A stretch of DNA of 21,123 nucleotides from CAG-841 sp963614875 (GTDB lineage Bacteria > Bacillota > Clostridia > Oscillospirales > CAG-272). Shown in pieces: positions 15,606 to 21,123 of the stretch. The stretch's first letter is position 1; each line of letters opens with the position of its first letter. The translations under genes were made by a program, and so were the position numbers. The notes under the pieces are model-generated. The model saw nothing but the letters and a program-made list of their open reading frames with translations. It made no database searches and was not told where the DNA came from. The DNA is taken from positions 1 to 21,123 of the forward strand of contig CAVEFC010000028.1 in the NCBI GenBank assembly GCA_963614875.1, read 5' to 3'.

Positions 15606-15608
15606 CGG

Positions 15609-15637
15609 TTTACAAACGCTTTGCTTTTTGATATAAT
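15609..15637 (+). promoter_or_regulatory. strong promoter of prfB
   Basis: -35 TTTACA (5/6) at 15609-15614, 17-nt spacer, perfect TATAAT at 15632-15637 preceded by TGA (extended -10). It starts 3 nt after the GNAT-like gene's stop, so prfB can be expressed independently of the upstream row. Confidence 0.85.
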
Positions 15638-15681
15638 ATAAACAAGAAAGCCGGTATATCGGCGGAAGGACGTATTGACAA

Positions 15682-16785
15682 ATGATAATCAGACTTGAAG
15701 AAGCCAAATACAAACTGCAGGGACTTGAAGAAGCCGTAAAGGAGCTCGGCTCTGCGCTGAAAATAGAAAAGCTGCGTGAAAACGCAAAGACGCTTGAGGA
15801 AAAAACCTTTGAAGCAAACTTCTGGGACGATCAGGAAAAATCCGGAGTGACATTGCAGGAGCTGAAAAGAACAAAGGACAAAATAGAAGCCTATGAAAAG
15901 CTGTGCAGACGCATAGAGGATTCGCTTACTCTTGCGGAAATGGGAATAGAGGAAAACGACGAAAGCGTCTGCGACGAGGTCGATTCCGAGGTGAAGAATC
16001 TTGAAAAGAGCATAGAATCGATGAATATCGAAACGCTGCTTTCAGGACCTTACGACAGAAACAACGCAATTCTTTCGTTCCATCCCGGCGCGGGCGGAAC
16101 GGAGGCTCAGGACTGGGCTTCGATGCTTTACAGAATGTATACACGCTGGGCAGAACGTCACGGATATACGGTAAAGCTTCTCGATTGGCTTGACGGCGAT
16201 GAGGCTGGACTCAAAAGCGCGACGATACTTATCGAAGGCACAAACGCCTACGGATATCTCAAAAGCGAGAACGGCGTGCATCGCCTTGTAAGGATTTCTC
16301 CGTTCGACGCTTCGGGAAGAAGACATACCTCGTTTGCTTCGGTTGAGGTTACGCCCGAAATGGACGACGACGACAGCATAGTTATCAAGCCCGAGGATAT
16401 CGAAGTTACGGCGCACCGTTCGAGCGGCGCGGGCGGTCAGCACATAAACAAGACCGACTCCGCCATACGAATAGTTCATAAGCCGACGGGAATAGTTGTC
16501 GGATGTCAGACCGAACGCAGTCAGCTGCAGAACAAGGAAACCGCAATGAAAATGCTCCGCTCGAAGCTTGCGGAAATCAAACGCCGCGAAAATCTTGAAA
16601 AAATAGACGATATCCGCGGAGATAAATCGAACATTGAGTGGGGATCGCAGATCCGCTCGTATGTTTTTATGCCGTACACGCTTGCAAAGGACAACCGAAC
16701 AGGCTGTGAGGACGGCGACATAAACGCCGTTATGGACGGCGAAATTGATGAGTTTATAAACGCATACCTTAAAAGTATAGCGTAA
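15682..16785 (+). CDS. prfB: peptide chain release factor 2, no programmed frameshift
   Basis: This 367-aa class I release factor recognises UGA and UAA and releases the finished peptide. Seen: the SPF anticodon-like tripeptide (206-208, in RISPFDASGRRH), the GGQ catalytic motif (251-253, in SGAGGQHINKTDSA) and the C-terminal YVFMPYTLAKDNRTG...VMDGEIDEFINAYL. SPF separates RF2 from RF1 (PxT). Most bacterial prfB genes need a +1 frameshift at CUU-UGA near codon 25. Here the frame runs unbroken from the ATG at 15682 through CTG-AAA at codon 26-27, so that autoregulation has been lost. AAGGA lies 11 nt before the ATG. It has its own promoter, and the small membrane protein gene follows. Confidence 0.96.
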   Translation: MIIRLEEAKYKLQGLEEAVKELGSALKIEKLRENAKTLEEKTFEANFWDDQEKSGVTLQELKRTKDKIEAYEKLCRRIEDSLTLAEMGIEENDESVCDEVDSEVKNLEKSIESMNIETLLSGPYDRNNAILSFHPGAGGTEAQDWASMLYRMYTRWAERHGYTVKLLDWLDGDEAGLKSATILIEGTNAYGYLKSENGVHRLVRISPFDASGRRHTSFASVEVTPEMDDDDSIVIKPEDIEVTAHRSSGAGGQHINKTDSAIRIVHKPTGIVVGCQTERSQLQNKETAMKMLRSKLAEIKRRENLEKIDDIRGDKSNIEWGSQIRSYVFMPYTLAKDNRTGCEDGDINAVMDGEIDEFINAYLKSIA

Positions 16786-16815
16786 AATTTAATTTTTTGA
16801 AGGGAGATTTTTACC

Positions 16816-17115
16816 ATGAAAAACAAAAAAATTCTTGCAGGATTCGTAGTGACGATCGGCTCTATCGCGTCGCTGATAACATCAATTGTTATGACGGCGA
16901 AAAAGAAAAGAGAGCTCGGCGGATTTTTCCTCGGGCTCGGACTTGTTGCCGGAATTATCGGCGCATATGTGAGATTTGAAGGCCGTCATTCCGAAATTCT
17001 CAGCGAAACGTGCGGATGCGGCGATCCCGATTGCGAGGATTGCGGCGACGATCCCAAGGAGCAGGAAGACTGCGACATCGACGAAGGAGAGCTTTTCTCC
17101 CGCGAAGACGAATAA
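16816..17115 (+). CDS. small two-helix membrane protein with Cys-rich acidic tail
   Basis: I do not recognise a family for this 99-aa protein. Residues 5-27 (ILAGFVVTIGSIASLITSIVM) and 35-52 (GGFFLGLGLVAGIIGAYV) are two hydrophobic helices joined by the basic loop TAKKKREL, which should face the cytoplasm. The tail is acidic and Cys-rich: Cys66, 68, 73 and 76 in CGCGDPDCEDC, then Cys86. The CxC-x4-CxxC spacing could bind a metal or cluster. A consensus AGGGAG (16801-16806) lies 9 nt before the ATG, and the reading frame fills the prfB-to-terminator interval, supporting a real gene. Basic-loop reasoning puts both termini outside, which would expose the Cys tail; this is inference. Confidence 0.7.
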   Translation: MKNKKILAGFVVTIGSIASLITSIVMTAKKKRELGGFFLGLGLVAGIIGAYVRFEGRHSEILSETCGCGDPDCEDCGDDPKEQEDCDIDEGELFSREDE

Positions 17116-17127
17116 TTTCGCAAAAAG

Positions 17128-17168
17128 AAAAAACGGCAGCCCTATTTTGATAGGGCTGCCGTTTTTTT
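17128..17168. terminator. bidirectional terminator between convergent genes
   Basis: An approximately 18-bp stem (17128-17145 with 17150-17167) with a TTTG loop is flanked by A runs on one side and T runs on the other, so it has a U-tract in both directions. It ends the prfB/small-membrane-protein transcript on the plus strand and the XRE gene on the minus strand, whose stop codon (17168-17170) touches it. Confidence 0.92.
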
Positions 17169-17371
17169 CAGCGCTTCTGGAACTCGTGACCTGTCAGAAG
17201 ATAGTCAATTGAAACGTTGAAATATTCGCTCATCGCACGGAGCATACGAAGGCTCGGCTCGCGCCTGCCAGTTTCGTAATGCGACAATGCTTCACGCGTG
17301 ATGTTCAGATCCATTGCTACCTTTTGCTGATTTAAGTTGCGTTGCTTTCGCAGCAGCTTCAGATATTCCAT
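17168..17371 (-). CDS. small XRE-family transcriptional regulator
   Basis: This 67-aa protein is a single Cro/CI-type helix-turn-helix: LLRKQRNLNQQKVAMDLNITREALSHYETGRREPSLRMLRAMSEYFNVSIDYLLTG covers the five-helix fold almost end to end, with QQKVAMDLNI and REALSHYETG as helices 2 and 3. There is no sensor domain. The start ATG 17371 has AAAGGAG 9 nt upstream (17381-17387 on the minus strand). It stands divergent to the giant pilin gene, and three near-identical 11-mers lie 36-80 nt upstream of its start, consistent with autoregulation and possibly with control of the pilin genes. Targets are not shown by the sequence. Confidence 0.92.
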   Translation of the reverse strand: MEYLKLLRKQRNLNQQKVAMDLNITREALSHYETGRREPSLRMLRAMSEYFNVSIDYLLTGHEFQKR

Positions 17372-17406
17372 TCCGTAACTCTCCTTTCACAATGTCTTAC
17401 GGTTAT

Positions 17407-17451
17407 ATTGTAACAAATGGTAACAAAAAATGTGGTACGAATTGTAACAAA
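17407..17451. promoter_or_regulatory. three repeats of ATTGTAACAAA, probable operator array
   Basis: ATTGTAACAAA occurs exactly at 17407-17417 and 17441-17451, and with one mismatch (ATGGTAACAAA) at 17417-17427. Each exact copy contains TTGT-A-ACAA, a 9-bp dyad. The first two sites are spaced by 10 bp, one helical turn. They lie upstream of the XRE gene in the divergent intergenic region. Confidence 0.6.
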
Positions 17452-17704
17452 ACGTGCCGCAACGAAAAATTATTGCGAAAAATTCTTCCAAACGCGCTAC
17501 TGATACACAACGTAACGTTTTATATGTCGGAAAGAGGTATTATATAAATAAAGTTTGGCGGGATATTTTACCCGCCCGACCAAAAAAGCGTGCCTGCGGC
17601 TGCCGAGCGCAGTATCCGGATAATGCTGTGAGCGGTTTGACCCGGGGGAAGAGTTCTCCGCAGAACGCAAAGAAGATTTTTTTATGTTTATAGGAGGATC
17701 CACT
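17452..17704 (+). other. non-coding region and probable structured leader before the giant pilin gene
   Basis: No gene is supported in the 333-nt divergent gap (17372-17704). Past the operator repeats, TATTATATAAA at 17538-17548 could be a -10, but no good -35 partner is seen. Downstream are GGCGGG-N8-CCCGCC (17557-17576), the palindrome TATCCGGATA (17612-17621) and GTTCT-CCGC-AGAAC (around 17654-17667), then a strong AGGAGG (17692-17697) 7 nt before ATG 17705. The 150-nt hairpin-rich leader may be regulatory, but it matches no riboswitch that I recognise. Confidence 0.45.
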
Positions 17705-20185
17705 ATGAGAAACAAAAAAGGCTTTACCCTTGTAGAGCTTGTTATTGTCATCGCCGTTATCGCGATACTCGCCGGCGTTATGATAGGCACGTTCGCAAGC
17801 GTGGTAAAGAAAGCTCAGAAGTCTGTTGAGCAGCAGGAGATGGCTGCCGCTAAAACAGAACAGACAGCTAACGATATTCTTGAAAAGCTTAACAACAAGG
17901 ATTGGCTCGGCTGGACGGACTTCGAAACGAGCCTTGCCGAAAAAATAGGCGAACAGACACAGACAATTGGCAATGCAAATGTTGCCGTTATCACTGACGC
18001 ACTTCAGAAGGCTGTTGACGAATTTGCCAAGAAGGCAAGCGAAGGCAACACCGGACTTACGGAAGCGCAGGTTAGATACATAATTGAGGACGCGCTCTCC
18101 AAGAACGGAACAGGCGTTACGGAAGCTCAGGTTAAGGCTATAGTAAATTCCGCGGTAAGCAGTATCGGCACACCCGTTACCAAGGCGCAGATTCAGGCTA
18201 TAGTTGACGCCGCTCAGGCTAAAAACCTTACAATGAGCGACATTGTACAGGCTATTAAGGACGCAGGCCTTTATACAACCGAAGAAGCTACTAAGCAGGC
18301 TGACAAAATACTTGCCGCCATTGAAAGCATGAAGGCAACCGCGCTTACGGAAAAGCAAATAGAAGCAATTGTTGAAAAGCTCGTTCCCGTTACAAAAACG
18401 GTTAACACAGCTGAAGAATTTGAAGCAGCAGTTAAGAGCCTCAACTCCGGCTCGACAATAGTTGTTGACGGCGAAGATCTGGAGCTTGAACTTACTACAA
18501 CAGACGTTAAAACTCTTATTATAAAGAGCGAAAAGACGATAAAGAAACTTACAGTCAACGCACCCAACGCTACAGTATATGTTTACTGCGACGCTGAAAC
18601 CCTTGACGTTGAGGCAGCAGCTCTCGAATCCGTACACCTTTTCGGTAAGGTGGGAAGTGCAACAATCTGCAAGGGCAGAGTTGTATTTGAAGCTAAATCG
18701 GAGGTAACCGGCACGGTTACGGTTAAATCAACCGGAACGGTTGAAATTGAAATTGCCGCAGGCGTTAAGGTAAACGCAATTACGGTTGCAGAAGAATCCA
18801 CCGTTAACGTTACAATAGCAAACAACGGTACAATTGCATTGCTTACAAACAATTCAACAAAAGCATCAGTTATTCTTGAAAAAGGAAATGGAAAGATAAA
18901 AAGCAGTACAGGTACAGGTACAATTGTTGGTGAAGACGGTTGGACAACAATTACAACCGCCGAAGGACTTAAAGAAGCTCTTACAAATAGCGGAGCGGGT
19001 GGTAACTATAAACTTGAAGCTGATATAAACGTAGATTTGAGCACGGACGACGTCGGCGTTTGGAAGATAAGCAATGGTAAGAATGTAACAATAGACATGA
19101 ACGGTCACGATATCACTGTGATAAAGGCAAAGAGCATAACTAATAAAAATGAAGATGCATTTATTTGGTTGATATTCGGAAAGCTTGAGTTTACAGGCAA
19201 GGGAACAGTGACTGTGGATAAATCCGTATTGAAAGACGAGACCCTGAAACTCACAGACTTCTGGACATTGTATGTAACAGGACTTGATACGGAAACAATT
19301 GCTGGTTTAAAACAGAATGGAAGAATGACCGACAACATATCAGCTAAACTGATTGTAGGCAAGGACGTAACGGTAGAAGGAACGAAAGCCGTTGAAATAA
19401 ACCACGACGGAGACGGTCTGTATGGTATCAACGTTGAGATAAACGGCACTCTTATTGGTAAGAGTAACTATGAAAACAAGTCAGGTGTTGGCGTACACGT
19501 TACGGCTGGCTTCAGCGCAAATCTGGACGAAAAAACAGCTCCGCAGATAACCCTCGGATCCACTTCGGTTATCAAATCGTGGGGCACGGGAATCCGTCCT
19601 TCAGGCTACGCTGTATGGTACCTTTCCGGCACAATAACAAGAGCTGACCCTGAATCCGCAGCAGATGAAGAATCTATTTTCTCTCCTATCGTTGCAAGCA
19701 GCGGTACGTTCTATATCACAGGCGGCGTATACAACTCTCAGAACGTACACCCGAACGCAGTGGCTGCAGGCCCGTATGAAGCAGAAAAAGTAACCGGCGC
19801 AGCTATTACGCTGTCGAGCGATATGAACGACTTCGACGGAAAGTATGACGACGGAACAGCTAACAACAACGAAGTCACATCGACAAAACTTGATGTACAT
19901 ATCTCCGGGGGTACATTTATAAGCGACAGCAACTATGCACTTATTGAATGTATAGCTAAAAACCTGAAGGATCATAAAGCAACTCTTACTGGTTACGAAG
20001 CTAAGGATCTCAATGATAAGACCATATGGGAAGACAGCTCTACAACCGACTATGTAACGCTTGAAATTACAGGCGGTACATTTAAGGGCAAAAAGGGCGC
20101 GTTCAGCATTTCAAAGGCTGACTGCAAGCTTGACACGAAAAATTACAGATTTAACGCTCTTACAAATACTGTTGAAGCAAAATAA
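17705..20185 (+). CDS. giant type IV pilin-like surface protein with beta-helix-type C-terminus
   Basis: This 826-aa protein opens with a prepilin signal: KKG^FTLVELVIV, cleavage after Gly6, with the conserved Glu at mature position 5, then a hydrophobic helix to about residue 34. Ordinary type IV pilins are 130-200 aa. Here residues 35-230 form an alpha-helical stalk containing 20-residue repeats (TEAQVxxII). Residues 235-826 are rich in Thr/Val/Gly strands resembling a right-handed beta-helix, with motifs TAEGLKEAL (about 416), ITGGVY (671), ISGGTF (733) and ITGGTF (788). The start is ATG 17705, 7 nt after AGGAGG; an in-frame ATG at 17684 lies upstream of that site. Codon use leans to ACA, GTT and GCT, unlike the genes to the left. 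Probably a pilus-tip or surface adhesin; the assembly genes are not in the window. Confidence 0.85.
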   Translation: MRNKKGFTLVELVIVIAVIAILAGVMIGTFASVVKKAQKSVEQQEMAAAKTEQTANDILEKLNNKDWLGWTDFETSLAEKIGEQTQTIGNANVAVITDALQKAVDEFAKKASEGNTGLTEAQVRYIIEDALSKNGTGVTEAQVKAIVNSAVSSIGTPVTKAQIQAIVDAAQAKNLTMSDIVQAIKDAGLYTTEEATKQADKILAAIESMKATALTEKQIEAIVEKLVPVTKTVNTAEEFEAAVKSLNSGSTIVVDGEDLELELTTTDVKTLIIKSEKTIKKLTVNAPNATVYVYCDAETLDVEAAALESVHLFGKVGSATICKGRVVFEAKSEVTGTVTVKSTGTVEIEIAAGVKVNAITVAEESTVNVTIANNGTIALLTNNSTKASVILEKGNGKIKSSTGTGTIVGEDGWTTITTAEGLKEALTNSGAGGNYKLEADINVDLSTDDVGVWKISNGKNVTIDMNGHDITVIKAKSITNKNEDAFIWLIFGKLEFTGKGTVTVDKSVLKDETLKLTDFWTLYVTGLDTETIAGLKQNGRMTDNISAKLIVGKDVTVEGTKAVEINHDGDGLYGINVEINGTLIGKSNYENKSGVGVHVTAGFSANLDEKTAPQITLGSTSVIKSWGTGIRPSGYAVWYLSGTITRADPESAADEESIFSPIVASSGTFYITGGVYNSQNVHPNAVAAGPYEAEKVTGAAITLSSDMNDFDGKYDDGTANNNEVTSTKLDVHISGGTFISDSNYALIECIAKNLKDHKATLTGYEAKDLNDKTIWEDSSTTDYVTLEITGGTFKGKKGAFSISKADCKLDTKNYRFNALTNTVEAK
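18056..18235 (+). repeat. 60-bp tandem coding repeats in the pilin stalk
   Basis: TTACGGAAGC(G/T)CAGGTTA recurs at 18057 and 18117, and a diverged copy TTACCAAGGCGCAGATTC at 18177, exactly 60 bp apart. Each unit encodes a 20-residue helix of the form (L/V)T-x-AQ-(V/I)-x-x-I(I/V). Weaker units follow near residues 175 and 214. Confidence 0.75.
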
Positions 20186-20212
20186 ACCAACCAAAAGCAA
20201 AAAAACACAGCA

Positions 20213-20246
20213 AAACAGCCCCGAAAGGGGCTGTTTGCCGCAAGGC
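20213..20246 (+). terminator. tandem GNRA-loop hairpins between the two pilin genes
   Basis: A 10-bp stem AAACAGCCCC with a GAAA loop (20213-20236) is followed without a gap by GCC-GCAA-GGC (20237-20246), then ACATTTTT. The U-rich stretch is offset by two bases, so termination is probably partial. It may set the ratio of the two pilin transcripts or protect the 3' end of the first. Confidence 0.6.
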
Positions 20247-20286
20247 ACATTTTTGGGGGAAATACTAAAAAAACGAGGAAAAAATT

Positions 20287-20967
20287 ATGAAAAACCAGAA
20301 TAAAAAGGGTTTTACCCTTGTAGAGCTTGTTATAGTAATTGCAGTAATAGCAATTCTTGCGGGCGTAATGATAGGCACCTTTTCAAGTGTTGTAACCAGC
20401 GCAAAGCAGTCGGCTGATTATCAGGAAATAAAATCGCGTATGGACGAAAAATATTACGTTTATATCGCGGATAATAAGGGAAATACTCCGAATTGTTTTG
20501 TAATTTCTTTTTCCTCCTCCTCAAACAATGCAGAAGTTAGTGGCGACGAAGATATTAGTGAAAGTATGGTTGATTTCGGCGATATGCCTGAATTCACGGC
20601 TCCGGATACGGAAACGAAAGACTCGACAATTGCTACTTCCAGTGTTACGTATTTTTCGGTTACGAAGAGTGACGAAAGTGAAACGTCGTTGGGCAGTGCA
20701 ACAGGTACAAAGCCAACAAGTGGCACTTATTACGCAGTAACTTATAGAGACTATACGAAAACAGAAACCGGCTCAGCCAGCTGGACGATAGTTTCCGTTG
20801 ATAAGGTAGTGTATAGTGATAGCAAAGTAACGTCGTCCATTGCCCGCTACATAACCGAAGCAACCCTTGTCGGCAAAAAAGGCACGGAAGTAAAACTCAG
20901 TATAGAAGAATCCGAAAGCGAAAGCGGCAATTATTATTATTCCGCCGAAAGTGTTAAAGAAAAATAA
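20287..20967 (+). CDS. type IV pilin-like protein, second copy
   Basis: This 226-aa protein has the same prepilin N-terminus as its upstream neighbour: KKG^FTLVELVIV with cleavage after Gly8, Glu5 of the mature form, and a near-identical hydrophobic helix to MIGTFSSVV. The remainder differs: a short helical part (SAKQSADYQEIKSRMDEKYYVYIADNKGN), then a Ser/Thr-rich beta region with one Cys (in NCFVISF), ending in ESESGNYYYSAESVKEK. The size is close to a normal pilin, so it may be the shaft subunit or a minor pilin partner of the giant protein. AGGA (20276-20279) is 7 nt before the ATG. A terminator follows immediately. No specific pilin family is recognised. Confidence 0.85.
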   Translation: MKNQNKKGFTLVELVIVIAVIAILAGVMIGTFSSVVTSAKQSADYQEIKSRMDEKYYVYIADNKGNTPNCFVISFSSSSNNAEVSGDEDISESMVDFGDMPEFTAPDTETKDSTIATSSVTYFSVTKSDESETSLGSATGTKPTSGTYYAVTYRDYTKTETGSASWTIVSVDKVVYSDSKVTSSIARYITEATLVGKKGTEVKLSIEESESESGNYYYSAESVKEK

Positions 20968-20970
20968 GAA

Positions 20971-20997
20971 AAAAAGGTGTTGACAAAACACCTTTTT
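20971..20997 (+). terminator. terminator of the second pilin gene
   Basis: AAAAAGGTGTT (20971-20981) pairs with AACACCTTTTT (20987-20997) around the loop GACAA, starting 3 nt after the stop codon. The -35 box of the next promoter, TTGACA, lies inside this hairpin. Confidence 0.8.
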
Positions 20998-21009
20998 GTG
21001 TTGTATAAT
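20980..21009 (+). promoter_or_regulatory. consensus sigma-A promoter for the short RNA
   Basis: TTGACA (20980-20985) and TATAAT (21004-21009) both match consensus fully, with an 18-nt spacer. The expected start is near 21016. It is the best promoter in the window, yet a terminator follows only about 90 nt downstream. Confidence 0.88.
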
Positions 21010-21015
21010 AATAGC

Positions 21016-21106
21016 GAAAAGAAGCCGTCCGGCAACGGTTGGCTTCCACTCAAGTTGGTTAAAAAAGTTAACCGCCTATCCGGTAAGCAGGCGGTTATCT
21101 TTTTTT
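21016..21106 (+). ncRNA. short structured RNA, possible type I antitoxin
   Basis: A predicted transcript of about 90 nt starts after the consensus promoter. It has a 5' hairpin GAAGCC...GGCTTC with an inner CCG-GCAA-CGG stem-loop (21021-21046), then GGTTAA-N5-TTAACC (21057-21073), which competes with the terminator AACCGCCT/AGGCGGTT (21070-21077 with 21089-21096), followed by a T-tract. The terminator also has a T-tract on the minus strand, so a convergent transcript probably ends here. The layout resembles, from memory, antisense RNAs of the Fst/holin-like type I toxin modules of Firmicutes. A leader attenuator for a plus-strand gene beyond the edge is the main alternative. Confidence 0.5.
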
Positions 21107-21123
21107 GTCGTCATAGATTTTCA
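21095..21123 (-). CDS. possible 3' end of a small toxin-like ORF entering from the right edge
   Basis: On the minus strand the last codons from the window edge read KIYDDKKR-stop, with TAA (21095-21097) running straight into the GC-rich terminator stem. Small hydrophobic type I toxins (Fst, holin-like) often end in such a charged Lys/Arg tail with the stop codon at the terminator. Only eight codons are visible, so a chance open frame is possible; the call rests mainly on the opposing short RNA. Confidence 0.3.

Noticed and set aside
15604..15630. Terminator after the GNAT-like gene (AGCG...CGCT)
   Set aside because: The stem is short with a mismatch and a triloop, and it overlaps the prfB -35 box; it is better explained by the promoter sequence.
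17653..17690. Cyclic-di-GMP-I (GEMM) riboswitch, suggested by CGCAAAG before a pilin gene
   Set aside because: The paired P1a/P1b arms and the tetraloop receptor half are missing; only about 20 nt separate CGCAAAG from the ribosome site.
18056..18235. CRISPR-like array from regular 60-bp repeats
   Set aside because: The repeats are in-frame coding units without unique spacers, and no cas genes are present.
17540..18637. 365-aa minus-strand frame opposite the giant pilin
   Set aside because: Its Cys/Phe/Asn-rich sequence is the shadow of the repeated codons of the pilin, and it runs through the non-coding leader without a start signal.

Overview
The window looks like part of a metagenome-assembled genome of a spore-lineage member of the Clostridia (Bacillota). 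The evidence is the block scpA-scpB-DUF2953-gerW(ytfJ)-dacF-rluB, a GerW-type sporulation protein, a Firmicutes-type LexA box, sigma-A promoters with clean 17-nt spacers, strong AGGAG ribosome binding sites, and a 10-N scaffold gap inside one gene. No tRNA, rRNA, CRISPR array, transposase or phage gene was seen.

Layout. (1) 74-2518, minus strand: a pyrophosphate-type phosphofructokinase with its own promoter, followed by an Old Yellow Enzyme-like flavoprotein. (2) 2560-3833, minus strand: a single right-handed beta-helix protein without a signal peptide, framed by a promoter, a hairpin terminator and an upstream 20-bp perfect palindrome. (3) 3877-5409, plus strand: lexA under an apparent autoregulatory LexA box, overlapping a TIM-barrel sugar isomerase/epimerase-like gene. 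(4) 5496-6979: a lipoprotein foldase resembling a secreted trigger factor, with its own terminator. (5) 7010-15605: a long tight gene row, lon, engB, an M50 protease, scpA, scpB, a DUF2953 membrane protein, gerW, dacF, an RsuA/RluB pseudouridine synthase and a GNAT-like protein; spacings are 50 nt or less with several overlaps. It joins protein quality control, ribosome assembly, chromosome condensation, spore and cell-wall functions. (6) 15609-17168: prfB from a strong promoter, without the usual programmed frameshift, then a small Cys-rich membrane protein and a bidirectional terminator. (7) 17168-20997: an accessory-looking region with a small XRE regulator (minus strand) divergent from a giant type IV pilin-like protein carrying a beta-helix-like surface domain and from a second smaller pilin-like protein. 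No secretion ATPase or prepilin peptidase is present, so the assembly machinery must lie elsewhere. (8) 20980-21123: a consensus promoter drives a short (~90 nt) structured RNA ending in a bidirectional terminator that overlaps the stop codon of an ORF entering from the right edge on the minus strand. This resembles a type I toxin-antitoxin module cut by the window edge.

The least ordinary items are the giant pilin and its regulator, the trigger-factor-like lipoprotein sitting where tig-clpP-clpX is usually found before lon-engB, and the antisense-RNA arrangement at the right edge. Family names rest on motifs recalled by eye; no search was run.
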